Origin: Phialocephala subalpina
Lineage: Eukaryota > Ascomycota > Leotiomycetes > Helotiales > Mollisiaceae
Length of the DNA: 64,000 bases
Assembly: GCA_900073065.1 (NCBI GenBank)
Contig: FJOG01000027.1
Location: forward strand, 749,728 to 813,727
Direction: 5' to 3'
How positions within the stretch are numbered: position 1 is the first letter of the stretch; the number at the start of each line of letters is the position of its first letter. The notes beneath the pieces were generated by a model. The model saw only the letters and a program-made list of their open reading frames with translations. It was not told the origin of the DNA and did no database searches. The position numbers and the translations under genes were made by a program. Shown piece by piece: positions 32,138 to 44,300 of this stretch.

Positions 32138-35100
32138 GAAGAGAAGGTCCTGAAAGCAGCTGTTTCCGACAACCTACTACCGGCAGTGAGCAACGTGTTG
32201 GAAAGACGATTCATGGCCCCTGAATCGCCATGCAGTCCTTCCATTCCGCAGTCTCTAAGAGTTGCTCTATTTAAGCATTACCTTTCTGAGGCAAAACACC
32301 AAATCAAGACAAGGAGAAGCCATGCCATGTTGCAAATTGGACTCTTCAAGACCTATGCCTTCGGGACACGGTATGACATTACAGAAGCAGTAGATTGGTT
32401 TAGTCGGGCTGCGTCAGAAGGCTCTCATAAGGCAAAAATTTGGGTGTTTAGACTGGAGCGGCAGCTGAAACAAAGTGTATTGAGCCTCGTCCCTGGGCTT
32501 ACAACGAAAACACGGGCTACTTGGATAGTGGAATGTTTACTACGCGAGTTTGCCGCTTGCTTTCGTAGCTACATCCCATCTGACCTTCAGGTGGACAAGC
32601 TGCAAGACCAGTTGAAAAATACCCTACTAGAGCTCGCACCAGAACTAATTGAGAGCGGATTACGGCGAGCGGTCGACGAAGATATCATCAAAACTCTTGG
32701 AATAAAGCAGACAGACATCGCAAACGACCTCTTCTGGACAAATTATCCAAGCCTGCGGCAAGCAATACAAGAGGACGACGATTCTTTATTGCACAGGGCT
32801 CTTATGATAGACAAGCACTCAATATCGGCAGATCTGAGAGAAAAGCTTGTTGTCGCTGCGACTGAGCAGAGGTCAATGAGCATCCTCCGAGAGCTCATCT
32901 GCCAACCTACTTTCAGCCTAGGGTTTGAGATTGCACTCGTAAAATCTTTGAGAAAGTCAGACACGGGCATGGCTCGTTTTCTTCTCGACCTAGGGACTCC
33001 AGGGACTTCGATCCTAAGCGGGCGGGACTTACATGAAGTTATCTGTGGGTGTGCCAATGATGCTGTTGCTCTGGCATTGGGGGTCCTGGATCGGGTGAGG
33101 TTCAATCTCAACGACCCGCTACTATGCCCCTCATACAGCGACTCGCTTTTACTACGTCGTCAGGCCTTGGATGGGATATACATGCTCATGGCTATTAATC
33201 CTGACATTAACTCGACGCTTGACAACTTCCATCCGCCATTGTTCGTTGGCATAGGCAGGAATCAATACTACACTGTGCGCCTTATTTTGGCACTTGGTGG
33301 AAATCCAAATGTTAGATACATGGGAATGACAGCCCTTCATCTTGCCGTCAAGATGCTACGTCCACTGATGGTTGCGACTCTTCTTGCGTTTGGAGCCGAT
33401 CCAAACGCCCGAGACTTCAAAAGCCAATACGAGACCCCACTCCATCAGATATCGTCGGGCTTCCTCGTTCCTCCTTATTATGTTGATGATACATATATGG
33501 AATTATTGGATTATTTTGGTGATCCATTTACGCCTGCTCCTCATGACTCTGATGAACACAATAGCCATCGACGATTGATTATGCACCTTCTTCTAGCGTA
33601 TGGGGCAGACGTGGGCGCCTTGGAGCTGAATGGTTTCACCCCTTTCATGTCTGCAATCGCTTCGCGTGAGCCACATGCTCTGATGTGGCAAGATATTTGA
33701 TAGAGCTAGGCGTGGACACGTCTATATTAGGGGGTGAAGGATTCTCGGCTCTCCACGTTGCGATTGAAGTCGGAAATTTGCAAATGCTTCGATACATCAT
33801 TCGTTCGTCCGATAAATCATCATTGAACGGCTCAAAAGCTTCGATATCACCATTGAACCTCGCCGCAGCGTCCGATAAAAAAGCGAGCAGTCTTGAAACT
33901 CTTCTCGAGGCTGGCGCAGACCCAACCGTCACGTCCAGAGGTGGAAAGGGACCGCTAATGACTGCTGTTCGCCACTCACAGAAGATATCGTTCAGTATCC
34001 TTCTTCGACACATCAAAATGCTTCCAATCCGCTCTCAAATTGCAGCAATATCTGCCACGGATATTTGTGGGAGATCAGCTGCACATATTGCTCTTAACTG
34101 CGAAGATCCATCCATGACAACATATTTTCTCGAAGCAATTATACCTCATATGAGTGATATCGACCAGAGAGATGTGACTGGTTACAATCTATTACATTGG
34201 ACTGTGATCAAAAAAAATCTGACCGCCATGAAACTTCTTCTACACAATGGCGCAGATATCAATTCAAGGGGTTACAAAGGGATGACATCCTTGCATCTTG
34301 CGTACAGCCTAGAGGCCAGCGAGTTTATCGAGTTTCTTCACTCCCTAGAGGCTAATGCTGCGGTATTGGATGACTCCGGGCTAAATCCCTTCCAGTTCTC
34401 ACTCTTTGCAAAGCAAAATCCAGATGTAATGAAGAAAATGCGTATCGAAGCTAGGCAATTGGAGGATGTAGCAACTAGGGCACAGGAAAAAGAATCACAG
34501 GCCACTACTGCAGAGAGGGAGGAGAGACAAGAGCAGCTTAGAAAGGGGAGTGAATATATTCCTGGAGATCGCTTTACACGAGATTCTCCAGAAAGCATTA
34601 CCGAAATCGAAGCCTCTCACCTCAGAGTTGTTGAGATATCGATTCAAACACACGGAGAAAAGCATCAAGGAACCCTTCAGAAGCTGAATAATCTTGGATG
34701 TGTGTATGAACGATACGGGAGGTTGAAAAAGGCCGAGGATGTGTATCGGCAAGGGTGGAGGGCCTCTGTGGGAATTTTTGGGAACCATCATCGATTGAGC
34801 CAGGACTTTGCCAACAAGATTATGCGAGTTTTGGTGGATACTGGTCGCCAAGGCGAAGCAAATGATGTTGCCCAGTGGATCTCTGACTTTGGGCAAGAAA
34901 CACTTCGTCAGACTTTTCTGGAAATCCATGCCAAGAACGACCCTGGGAAGTGGAAAACCGTACCCAGACCTATAGTGTCAACGGACATCTTATGTCTAAA
35001 GTGTGATGCATCCAAATGCCAAAATCTTGGCGACCTTAAATGCCCTCGTAAGTACGCTCCATCTATGGATGGGGTCCCTTTTCTGATCGATTTTGTGAAA

Positions 35101-35710
35101 TCTAGGATGCAAGGTGCATCAGTATTGCTCTGAAAGCTGCCGAGTCCTGGATTTGAAAGACGACAAGAGTACTCACCGAGAGTGTATTCTCTCCCTTCCT
35201 CCAGAGGAGCATCCGTCGATTGCTATTGAGGGGCTCCATGGAACGGACCCCTTCACTACGGAGATTGCTCGTATTATCATCGAGCGCCTTACTCGTGGGT
35301 TCGATCGCACCGACTTCGTTGACTTCCCACCCCAAGTTACTGCGGCACACATGGTCTACTATAATCCTAGAAACTTTGATACGCCACTCAGATTACAAAC
35401 GGAGAGGGATATGGCGGTATTCTTCATGCCGGGTGAGTATAGATTCCGCTTCAAGTGGCCTGGAAACGATCATTGGCATTCGCCTGAGAACATGCGCATG
35501 GTTCAACTTTATAAAGAGATGGACTTTTGGATTGCTCCTCTGCCTAAATCTCACAGTAATAGTTCAGATCCAATTGCGGAAACGGATGAAGATGACGGGA
35601 GAAGTTTGGGCACTCAGCTGTTGGTCATGGCAAAACTTATCAACGTGGACTTTACGGAACCAAGACGTAGAAGAGCGGAAAGGCTTAACCTACCGTCTTG
35701 GATTTGCTAA
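32138..35710 (+). CDS. Sel1-ankyrin-TPR-MYND protein (rest of kinase gene?)
   Basis: A large plus-strand coding region with no ATG until 32213, so it probably continues from the kinase. In order it shows: a Sel1-like unit (AFGTRYDITEAVDWFSRAAS); a helical linker; ankyrin repeats (GMTALHLAVKMLRPLMVATL, GFSALHVAIEVGNLQMLRYI, GYNLLHWTVIKKNLTAMKLL); an acidic coiled coil (about 34430-34540); a TPR pair (TLQKLNNLGCVYERYGRLKK); and a MYND zinc finger. The finger is split by an intron at about 35050-35109 (GTAAGT...TCTAG). The splice joins CLKC...CPR to CKVHQYCSESC...HREC and so completes the Cys/His set. The frame changes by one base near 33670-33685, without a proper intron; this is a sequencing error or a true frameshift. 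The C-terminal 150 residues are unrecognised. MYND and ankyrin domains bind proteins; the whole looks like a signalling scaffold. Confidence 0.72.
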
Positions 35711-35755
35711 GTTTGCGTAGAGGAACCGAGGGGCAAATTATAAATCCATGCATTA

Positions 35756-36345
35756 ATACCGTCCTTGAGACCTGGTTTCCGGTGGATTTCTATCAAGCGA
35801 GAGTTCCTTAAAGCGCTTCTGCAACTGTATATACTCCAACACCTCCGTCATTCGCGATGGCTTCTTCTCTTTGTCCCGCAACTACTTGTTCTTAGGGGCC
35901 TTCAACATCTGATTCATTATCCACAGTCTCTTATCTATCATTTCATTCGCCTTATTTCGTTACCCACCAAGCCCTTGCGGGGCCAACAACAAATTATCCT
36001 AGATCTTATCCAAGTCGATCTTAAACAGATCCTTCTTTTGACTGACACACATCAAATCCTACTATTAGATGAGCATTTACTTGGTGCATGATTAAACTTA
36101 CGGCCCTGAACCCAATAATAGAGACAAATGCCCTGCATAATATCGAGATCCCTCTCGTAGCTGTCTAACGCCTGAGGACTGCCGTCTCTAGTTGGCTTCA
36201 AGACGTAATGGTGCTTTCCCCCAGTAATCTTGGACTGCGCCTTCGTATAGTCCACCGTCGTCTATGGTTCCGCCACAGCCCCATCATCCTTGTCCTTGTG
36301 TTCTGGAACCGCGTGCTTGCCGACCCGGGACTCTTCAGCAACTGC
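35756..36345 (-). pseudogene. unknown gene remnant with several stops
   Basis: The minus strand reads KHAVPEHKDKDDGAVAEP, a stop, then VDYTKAQSKITGGKHHYVLK and LDIMQGICLYYWVQG. A good intron follows (GTAAGT ... CATCTAATAG, about 36063-36104). Next come KDLFKIDLDKI, a stop, DNLLLAPQGLGG, a stop, and MIDKRLWIMNQMLKAPKNK, a stop, then EKKPSRMTEVLEYIQLQKRF. The stops are TAG or TAA at places where Trp or Gln codons could have stood. I do not recognise the family. It ends where the duplicated segment B begins. Plus-strand open frames here are shadows. Confidence 0.5.
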
Positions 36346-36683
36346 TACTACGTTCCGGAAAATCTAGAATGTATATAAGTGTAGTAGTATCATTACCTAC
36401 ACCCCAGGACCTTTCCATTCGGGCACACCACATCATTCATACCCTCTCGATGTCCTAAGGGCGCTAGACATCGATAAACCCCTCGCTGCCCATCTTCGGA
36501 TCCACGAGAAGACGGACATTGGAAACTCTGCCGCTCTGCTAGGACGACCTGCTCTTCGCTTATTGCCACCCCTACGATATGCAACAAAACATTCCAATAT
36601 CCCACCTCCCAACAGAATTTTGCATTCAACCCGCTCGCCTTTCGCTGATGTCGACGCCTGGCTTCGAAAACTTTTTGACCACC
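36346..36683 (+). repeat. duplicate B of the segment at 26273-26552
   Basis: See the entry at 26273. Copy B is more GC-rich, lies directly upstream of the gene at 36751 and includes an extra stretch of about 55 bp near 36380-36435. It probably is the less mutated copy. Confidence 0.75.
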
Positions 36684-36750
36684 ATTCTGCGATCTCGCTA
36701 TCTTTCCCCAAGCCCCGCAAACAACACAACATCCAACGCGACATCGCACG

Positions 36751-37982
36751 ATGGCGATCGATGACAATAACCAAAAGAAGGGAGAGAAGACGCAGCACAT
36801 GCTAGAAGCTCTGCCGCCAAGCACAATCCTGGAGCTTGCGTTGCAACCCCCTTCGCACCTTACTCGGGTCGCTCAGAAACAAGATCGAAATGTGAAGCGG
36901 GAGATCGGGGTCGAGGTTCTTCGGGATTTGCCTGTTTTCCAGCTACCTGGTTCAATAACAGACGCTGAGGTCAAGACCGAACCTGGAACAGCGTCGCGTG
37001 TCAAGGAGGAGGTGAAGACGGAGAAGAAGAGCACACCTCTTATCCCGTCGACGTCGCAATAGAGAAGAGATATTTCTAGACTGGCGTTGTTTGTCAAGAA
37101 GGAGGGGGTGGCGCTCTAAAGCGTACTCAGAATCTTGCTTCCACCGCTCGACCTCCAACCTGCAAAGGCGAAGGTGAGACGGTGAGAAAGCAGCAGCAGG
37201 AGGAGGAGGAGAGCATCGCACAGCAAGCTCAACCTCCTGCCTTCAATGCAGGACCTTCAGCTTCTAGCCAGGCTACTAGTCAGCCGGAGAGTAATAGGTC
37301 CAAGAAGAAGCAAAATCGGCGTCGACGTGGTGGACGTTCCTCTGGGACTCCCCCCAACAACATGCACGACCGGAATCAGCAGAGCTCTGGAAGATGGACA
37401 CCGTCTTCCAGTCAGCACTACGGATTTCAACCCTCGCGGCGGGTCTCTGTGTCTCCGCGACGAGAGTCAAGGTCAGAGAGCAGGCACCGCGAGTCCTCGC
37501 GAGAAGACGAGCGCAATTGTGAACATTGTGCTGATCTCGACAACGAGGAGTACGAGGAGTCTGAAAGACTCCATCGTGCCCTTGACTGCTGCGAGATGCT
37601 TTCGATTCTCGCGAGAGCCAAGGTGCGAGCAAGAAGAGATGTTGAGGAAGTGCTACGAAGACAGTTCAGAGAGCGATCGCCTCTGCGTGGCCATCACGAG
37701 TCTGCTGCCCCAAGAGATCGGAGACAGCGAGGCATATTTCCATCTCGAAGCCTCCAAGCTCATCAAGCACATGCTGACATGAACAGAACTCGAGAGCGAA
37801 ATGATCGATATGCAAACGATCATCGCAAAGGGCATTCCTACTTCAGCTACGATGAGGAAGCCAGCGAACGTCCACATACTACAGAGGAGCATAGACGAGG
37901 AGGGACACAAGGACATCGAGATGGCAGATCTGGACGAGGAGGTTGTGGGTGGGGTCGAGACTGGGACGCACCTTCTAGGTGA
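36751..37982 (+). CDS. Arg/Ser-rich disordered protein, exon structure uncertain
   Basis: Not recognised. ATG 36751 opens a frame with MLEALPPSTILELALQPPSH and IGVEVLRDLPVFQLPGSITD, a conserved-looking N-terminal stretch. A likely intron (GTGAAG donor at about 37012, TTCTAG acceptor at 37079) leads in frame to TGVVCQEGGGGALKR. It then continues through KQQQEEEESIAQQ, a basic Arg/Gly/Ser-rich part (KKKQNRRRRGGRSSG), and CEHCADLDNEEYEESERLHR with a CxxC pair. The last part is ambiguous. One frame runs to 37982 (Arg-rich), and a second frame has a more protein-like LRKCYEDSSESDRLCVAITS followed by MIDMQTIIAKGIPTSATMRK up to 38014. A further intron near 37610 may join them. Basic low-complexity composition suggests RNA or nucleic-acid binding, but this is a guess. 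Confidence 0.45.
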
Positions 37983-38623
37983 TGGGATGTGTTCCTTTGA
38001 GCAACATCTCTGTTGACAGCGCGTGTGTGAGAAGGCTATCACGCTCGTTCGCGAAGGGGAGGTGGTGGTTCTTGGCAGAGATGTTGTTAGATTGAGTTGG
38101 AGTGGCACAAGTTGTCTGGATGAAAGGGATATTGTTGGACGTCTGGCGGTGCGTTCATCAATGTGGGACTGCCTGTCTGGAAACTATCTTATCGTACCGC
38201 AGATTCCCGAGACCCATCACCATCACCAAGAAACGGAATTCTTATCTAGCAAGTGCTCGTATTTCAAACGGTGATTTCTGTGATGGGAACCTCCGAAGCG
38301 CAATTGGACGAGAGACTGGAGGAAGCTTGAACGTCCCCTCAGCTGAAATGTACTTGTCTGAATGATTGTGCCAAAAGAGGAAAATGTGGATGGTTTGTGC
38401 AGGATGATGTGAGAGGGCGTTGTCTTGGCAAATGGAGGGGTAGAACATCTGCTGCTGCAATGGTCAGCTAGGAATTTCTTACAAAGCATCTTTCGTTTCA
38501 TATCACGATGATATCTGCGCAGTATACCAGCGTTGCTTGTAATATAATAGCTTTCGGTCAAAATTTGTTGCGAATTAAACTCTTGAAAGCTTCACCAGTT
38601 TACCCAGCAACAAAATCCCCAAC
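37983..38623. other. intergenic region
   Basis: No supported gene after the end of the Arg/Ser-rich gene. The last 60 bases are the likely 5' leader of the hydrolase gene. Confidence 0.4.
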
Positions 38624-39421
38624 ATGACGAACCTCACAATGCTCAACTCTAAGCAGCTCTACTATCGCCGTCTTGGTACTCCTACAGGACCTCACATGCT
38701 CTTTCTCCACGGTCTTGGAAGCTCGTCAGAGTACTTCTCGTCCTTGATCACGCACCTGGGGCTCGAGAAGACTTACTCGATCCATCTTCTGGATCTCGAA
38801 GGCCAAGGCCACTCTCCAACATCCGCAGAATCAACAGTATCAATATCGAGCTATACAGCAGATGTCCTTGCACTTGCCGAGCATTCGCATTTCACCGAGA
38901 CCACCATCATCGCTCACAGCTTAGGATGCCTCATCGCTCTTAAGCTTGCTATCGAGCACCCGGAGATAGTTTCAAAGCTCATTCTCTTGGGTCCACCACC
39001 GTCGCCTTTCCCAGAGATCGTTCGGAACGAATGTATCGAGCGAGCCCGGACCGTGCGAAGGTCGGGAATGTCACCCGTGGCCGAGCTATTCTCGATCGTT
39101 GGAACGTCCTCGAAATCTAAGACAGGGAACGCTCTCGCTGTGACTGCTGTCCGAACGTCCCTGCTGGCACAGGAGGTTGAAGGATATGCGAAGGGATGCA
39201 TTGCGTTAGGAGAAGCTGCGGAAGCGCTGCCTGTACAAGACGCCATGGCGGAGACGTTGATTATCACCGGCGACGAGGATAAATTTTGCCCACCTGTGGT
39301 TCTGGAGGGATACGCTGGCAAAATCTCTGGTCTGAAGGTTGTTGTGTTGCCGCAGGTTGGACATTATCATATCTGGGAGGACTTGAGTGCTGTGGCGGAG
39401 GCTGTTGATGGATTCTTGTGA
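38624..39421 (+). CDS. alpha/beta-hydrolase, complete
   Basis: A single-exon gene of 265 residues, complete from ATG 38624 to TGA. It shows the full alpha/beta-hydrolase set: the oxyanion-hole motif MLFLHGLGSSSEY, the nucleophile elbow IIAHSLGCLIALKLA (Ser), TLIITGDEDKFCPP (Asp) and VGHYHIWED (His). Length and order fit small cytosolic hydrolases of the 3-oxoadipate enol-lactonase-like group. The true substrate cannot be told from sequence. There is no signal peptide or membrane segment. It stands alone between the Arg/Ser-rich gene and a gap, with no pathway neighbours. Confidence 0.88.
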   Translation: MTNLTMLNSKQLYYRRLGTPTGPHMLFLHGLGSSSEYFSSLITHLGLEKTYSIHLLDLEGQGHSPTSAESTVSISSYTADVLALAEHSHFTETTIIAHSLGCLIALKLAIEHPEIVSKLILLGPPPSPFPEIVRNECIERARTVRRSGMSPVAELFSIVGTSSKSKTGNALAVTAVRTSLLAQEVEGYAKGCIALGEAAEALPVQDAMAETLIITGDEDKFCPPVVLEGYAGKISGLKVVVLPQVGHYHIWEDLSAVAEAVDGFL

Positions 39422-39518
39422 GAGCCACAAAGAGCGAGATATCGCAAACATGAGTTATATTAGAATAGAAATAGGATAATCAGGGATAACTTGATCATAA
39501 TGCAATTGACTTCAGCTG

Positions 39519-39931
39519 NNNNNNNNNNNNNNNNNNNNNNNNNNNNNNNNNNNNNNNNNNNNNNNNNNNNNNNNNNNNNNNNNNNNNNNNNNNNNNNNNN
39601 NNNNNNNNNNNNNNNNNNNNNNNNNNNNNNNNNNNNNNNNNNNNNNNNNNNNNNNNNNNNNNNNNNNNNNNNNNNNNNNNNNNNNNNNNNNNNNNNNNNN
39701 NNNNNNNNNNNNNNNNNNNNNNNNNNNNNNNNNNNNNNNNNNNNNNNNNNNNNNNNNNNNNNNNNNNNNNNNNNNNNNNNNNNNNNNNNNNNNNNNNNNN
39801 NNNNNNNNNNNNNNNNNNNNNNNNNNNNNNNNNNNNNNNNNNNNNNNNNNNNNNNNNNNNNNNNNNNNNNNNNNNNNNNNNNNNNNNNNNNNNNNNNNNN
39901 NNNNNNNNNNNNNNNNNNNNNNNNNNNNNNN
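39519..39931. other. assembly gap (N)
   Basis: A run of 413 unknown bases. Confidence 1.
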
Positions 39932-41312
39932 AGGGGGGAACCCCCAATGCGTGAGCTCGCCTAACTCAGGGGCTGCGATAGGGACGCCCTTTCATTCCAG
40001 GCTTCGATTACGGGCGCCTTCAAGCCCTAGGCAGCCAGTCAGGTGATGTTTACGCTAAATATTCAACGTCTCAAGCTTCGCGTCGGGCTCTTTCCTCAAC
40101 CTTCATTTATCATCTCCATCTCCATCTCCACCAAACCACAGGCCACGACTCAGACGAATACCCGAATTTTCAAGCCATCACCCTTTTACACAAGTTCCCG
40201 AGTCCCAAGATCATCGACTGTGAATAAGCCTTCAAACCAGGTCCCCTACGGGCCTTACCCCTCTTCCAAGGACCAAGCCGACTTTCGACTCTGCAGGCTC
40301 TGTCAAAACTCAATGATTGCCTGTTCAGCTTCCCACCGCAGATGAGCGGTATTGAGTCTATAAACGATCATCCTGGCGCCAATTTGATATGAGTTCACCT
40401 CGAGATCGCTGCCCCATGGTGGTTCTCGTCAATGGTCTCCGAACACGTCCAAACCAAATAAAGCCATGCATACAAAACCCTTACATTCAAGCCCCGGACC
40501 TGCATTTGCGAATGCTTATCTTTTGACAGAGCGAAGATTAGTCGAGATGTTCCACCTTAGAAGCGAATTAGAGTTGCTCATTTGATGCCCGGTCTTGAAG
40601 ACGCAGGAGCTTCCAATGGCGAAGAACACCTCCTGCATGACGGCCAGACTCTAATTTCCTCTTTAAACTCGATGACATCCCAAGGCGCATCCGCTCTGGG
40701 CTGAGCTAAAAAAAAATCGCTATATCGGGCAATTCTCGAAAGCCTGGGTGAGACAAAGCCAACAGATCCTCGGGAGTGACATGCCGGGGAGCCTCAACTA
40801 CCCGCTCTATTTACGCTTATCTCATTGGCATGCGATCTCTAGAATTCAGGTTTTCAGCTTCCATCTGACCCCAGTTACTTGATGTGACTGCTAATTCTTC
40901 TGCGGAAATACTGTCAGTCAATATGGCTCGGTTCAGTAATACTCTCTCGAACACTTTCGTCCTTCACGATACAATCCCTTCGCTAACTTTGTGCTACCTA
41001 CTCTTACGACTCAGAGATGCTTGACGCCACTTGTCCTACTTGCACTCGGCCACTCGCCGAATAAAAAAGCAAGGGCCGCCATGCTCTGTTTATTGACGCC
41101 TCCCACGACGCTGAACAAGCGGCTTGCTCTGGGCGTTCTTGCTGAGGAGATCTTAAGTCGGTGGTTCCCCCTCTTCACCCTCTTTTCTTGGCACCTTGGC
41201 AAGCTTTTTCTCTTTCTCTTCACGTTTTTGTCGCGTGCCAGGTTTCTCCTATTGTTACTCTTTCCGTGGGAAACCATCACAGTCGTTACTCGTACAGTCA
41301 CTCGTTTTCATC
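39932..41312. other. long upstream region of the secreted-protein gene
   Basis: No supported gene. Pyrimidine-rich tracts (CCATCTCCATCTCCATCTCC near 40105; CTCTTTCTCTTCACG near 41210) fit a fungal promoter and leader. The open frame at 40991-41359 overlaps the signal peptide in another frame and is rejected. Confidence 0.4.
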
Positions 41313-44300
41313 ATGAAGTGGTTCAAGGTCCTTGGCCTGGCAGTGTTGCCGGCCGTTAATGCGTCGGCTTCTACAGATTTCCTCCAGGATACTGTGAGTG
41401 TGCCCCATTCAATGGGATCAATAGCCACTAATACTTGCACAGGATCCGGCAAATTCTGGGTATCTGGCCAACCACAATATGGATCCAGCTGCCATCCCAT
41501 CGTACGCCCTGCAATGGAGGTCGATATTCAACACCAACGAAATGTTCTACGCGAAGCCTCTAGTATGGACACCGCCTGGTAGCACAGTGGAGCAAGTCAT
41601 CGTTGTGTCGAACCAGAACAACATCAGGATCCTCGATTCAACAACCGGCGCTACAATCAAGAGCAGAACTCTGGACCCTCCTTATCTCTCTTCGGACACA
41701 TCATGCGGAGATATCCCTAACACGATTGGCATAATTGGCACACCTGTCATTGATCCTGCAACCGATATCATGTACTTGATCTCGAAAGGTTATAAAGGAG
41801 GTATGTTCGTGAGTATACATCTGTCAAGGCTTCGCTGACATTTCTCCAGCGGCTAGCAGTGGAGGAGTACTCAATGGTAAGCTTCATATACCGCTTCCGC
41901 GCCGAATGTTCATGCTAATACAACGCAGCACAAGCCAAGTTTTATGCCATTCAACTTCCTGGATTAACTGACGTTTCCGGCTTCCCTACGATAATCGATG
42001 GTGCTGCGAACAATGATCCCACGAGATATTTCATTGCGGGAACGTCGAATCAGAGAGCCTCGTTGACAATGCTTGGTAACACAATGATTGCAGGGTTCGC
42101 TGGACACTGCGACAATTTCAATTATACAGGAATGCTCGTTGGAGTCAGTAAGACGACAGGTGGTGTGACTAATATGCAGGCAATGATGGCGAGCCCTGGA
42201 GCACCTAGCCCTCAACCACTCAATGTTTTGACCCAGACAGTAAGTGTCCGTTTCTCGGAGGTTTATTCCATCTTTTGTGCTGTCTTAGCAGTGCGTTGCT
42301 CTGTACGCACCCCAGCGGTGCTTCAGACTCACTCCTAAGACATACATCTGCACTGTCTAGATTATTTTAAAAACAGTAAGCTGACTCCGAGATTTTGATA
42401 AACAGGGAGGAAAGGCTGGCATCTGGCAATCCGGTACTGGTATTGCGACAGACACCACAGGAAATAGAATCTTCTTCGTCACTGGGTGAGTCTGTTGAGA
42501 TTTTCCGCAAAGAAGACTAACACTGTCCAGGAATGGGGTTGGCAACGGTGGTGATAATGGTGGAGGAGCTCCCGCCAGTGGAAAGAGCCATATCAGTACC
42601 CTCGAACAAGCTACTGTTGATATGGCTGTCAGTGCTAATGGAGTATTCACGCAGTCTGATTATTTCGAACCGTGAGTACATCAGGGCCCAAATTCCGTCC
42701 CGTTTTGGAGTATCACTTGAGCCATTCTCCCGAGATATTCTACAGAGAGCAATTGCTAACTCCTGCACCTTCCAGATATGAGTACGCTTCTTTGAACGGC
42801 GGCGACAGGGATTTCGGAAGTAGTGGTGCTGCGCTCCTCGACCCGTACTTCTCAGGTGGCGGCGTGAGTCGAATCCTTATTGCCGGTGGGAAGAGCGGCA
42901 AGATTTATGTCATGGATGCCAACAACTTGGGAGGATTCAACATGGGATCTGGCGGCGGTGATGCAGGTGAGTTCTAAACGCTCCACCCCATTGAAGAAAT
43001 GCTAAATCTGTCTAGTGCTTCAGGTCATCACCGAGTCTGTCAGTCTTCTGAGCGGTGTGGCTAGTTATCCAGGCGAGGGTGGATATGTGTAGTATGTGGG
43101 CTTTCCTTGTGTTCTGTGAATGAGCTGACCAATTCAAAGCTTTGCCACTGCTCCAGGGCCTTTAGTCGCTTACTCTTTTGGACTCAATGGCGGCAAGCCC
43201 TACTTCACTTATGCAGGCCAAAGTGCTCTCACTTTTGCTGGTCGCGGTCCACCAACCGTCACGTCGCTGAATGGGAAAGCAGGCAGTGGTATCGTGAGTA
43301 TTTTGATATCCCGTAGAAAGTCTCAAGATCTAACGTCACCCAGGTTTGGATGGCAGATGTGAACCAAGGCATCGTAGCTTACAATGCTGTGCCAGTCGGA
43401 GGCATCCTTACCCCCTTGAAATACCCAGCAACAGGCAGAATCCAGAAGATGCAAAGAGTTGCTTTCGGTAACGCAAAGGCCTATTCCACAGTCACCAACC
43501 AAATCTTCGCCATTGGTGGAGGTGCAGCAGTGGTTACGCCTTCCATTGCATGCACCCCTAGCCCTCTTGTCTTCGGGTCCGTAACCTCTGGCCAAACGTC
43601 GCTCCTCACTCTTACCTGCACCGTCGGAACCAAAGCTCTCACAATCAAGAGTACCTCAGTTGGCCTTCACATCTTCCAGATCGCTGGTGTACCGACGACT
43701 ACTATCGCAGCTGGTGCTTCATTCCCCGTCTCAGTTACGATGAACCTCACCAGTCAAGCTCTCGAGGATACTAGAGTCATCGACAAAGTTCAAGTGGTGC
43801 CTGGGACGGAAGGCGCTGCTTTGAGCATTGTTGATTCCCTCGGGTTCACGACGACGGTATCACTGTCCGGAAAGGTTGTCGCCTCAGGAGGATTCCCAGT
43901 TGTTAGCCCTTACACACTAGACTTTGGCTCCTCAACCGTTGGACAATCTGTCACTAAGACATTCACCATAACCAACGATGGAGCTGGTGCTCTGACATTG
44001 ACTTCCTTCGCATACACAAATCCAAATGTTGCTGGCTCACCACCAGTAGCTGTGGTTCCAGGAGCCTCCACAGTTGTCGGAAAGGACTTCGTCTCTTCAA
44101 ATTTCCCCGCCAATGGCGCTGCAGTCGCAGCCGGTTCAACGCTCACGGTTTCGGTTACTTGGTCGCCAAGCTTTGCTGGCGTTGGCTCTGCTCTGCTTAC
44201 ATTCACAACAAATGGCGGAACCACCGATATTCAATTTACTGGATCCGCTGCCGCATGCACAACATGCGTATCAACTACAAGCACATCGTCCAAGACATCC

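Noticed and set aside
35765..36091. Plus-strand Leu/Ile-rich 108-aa frame
   Set aside because: The opposite strand reads as a gene remnant with a proper intron, so this frame is its shadow.
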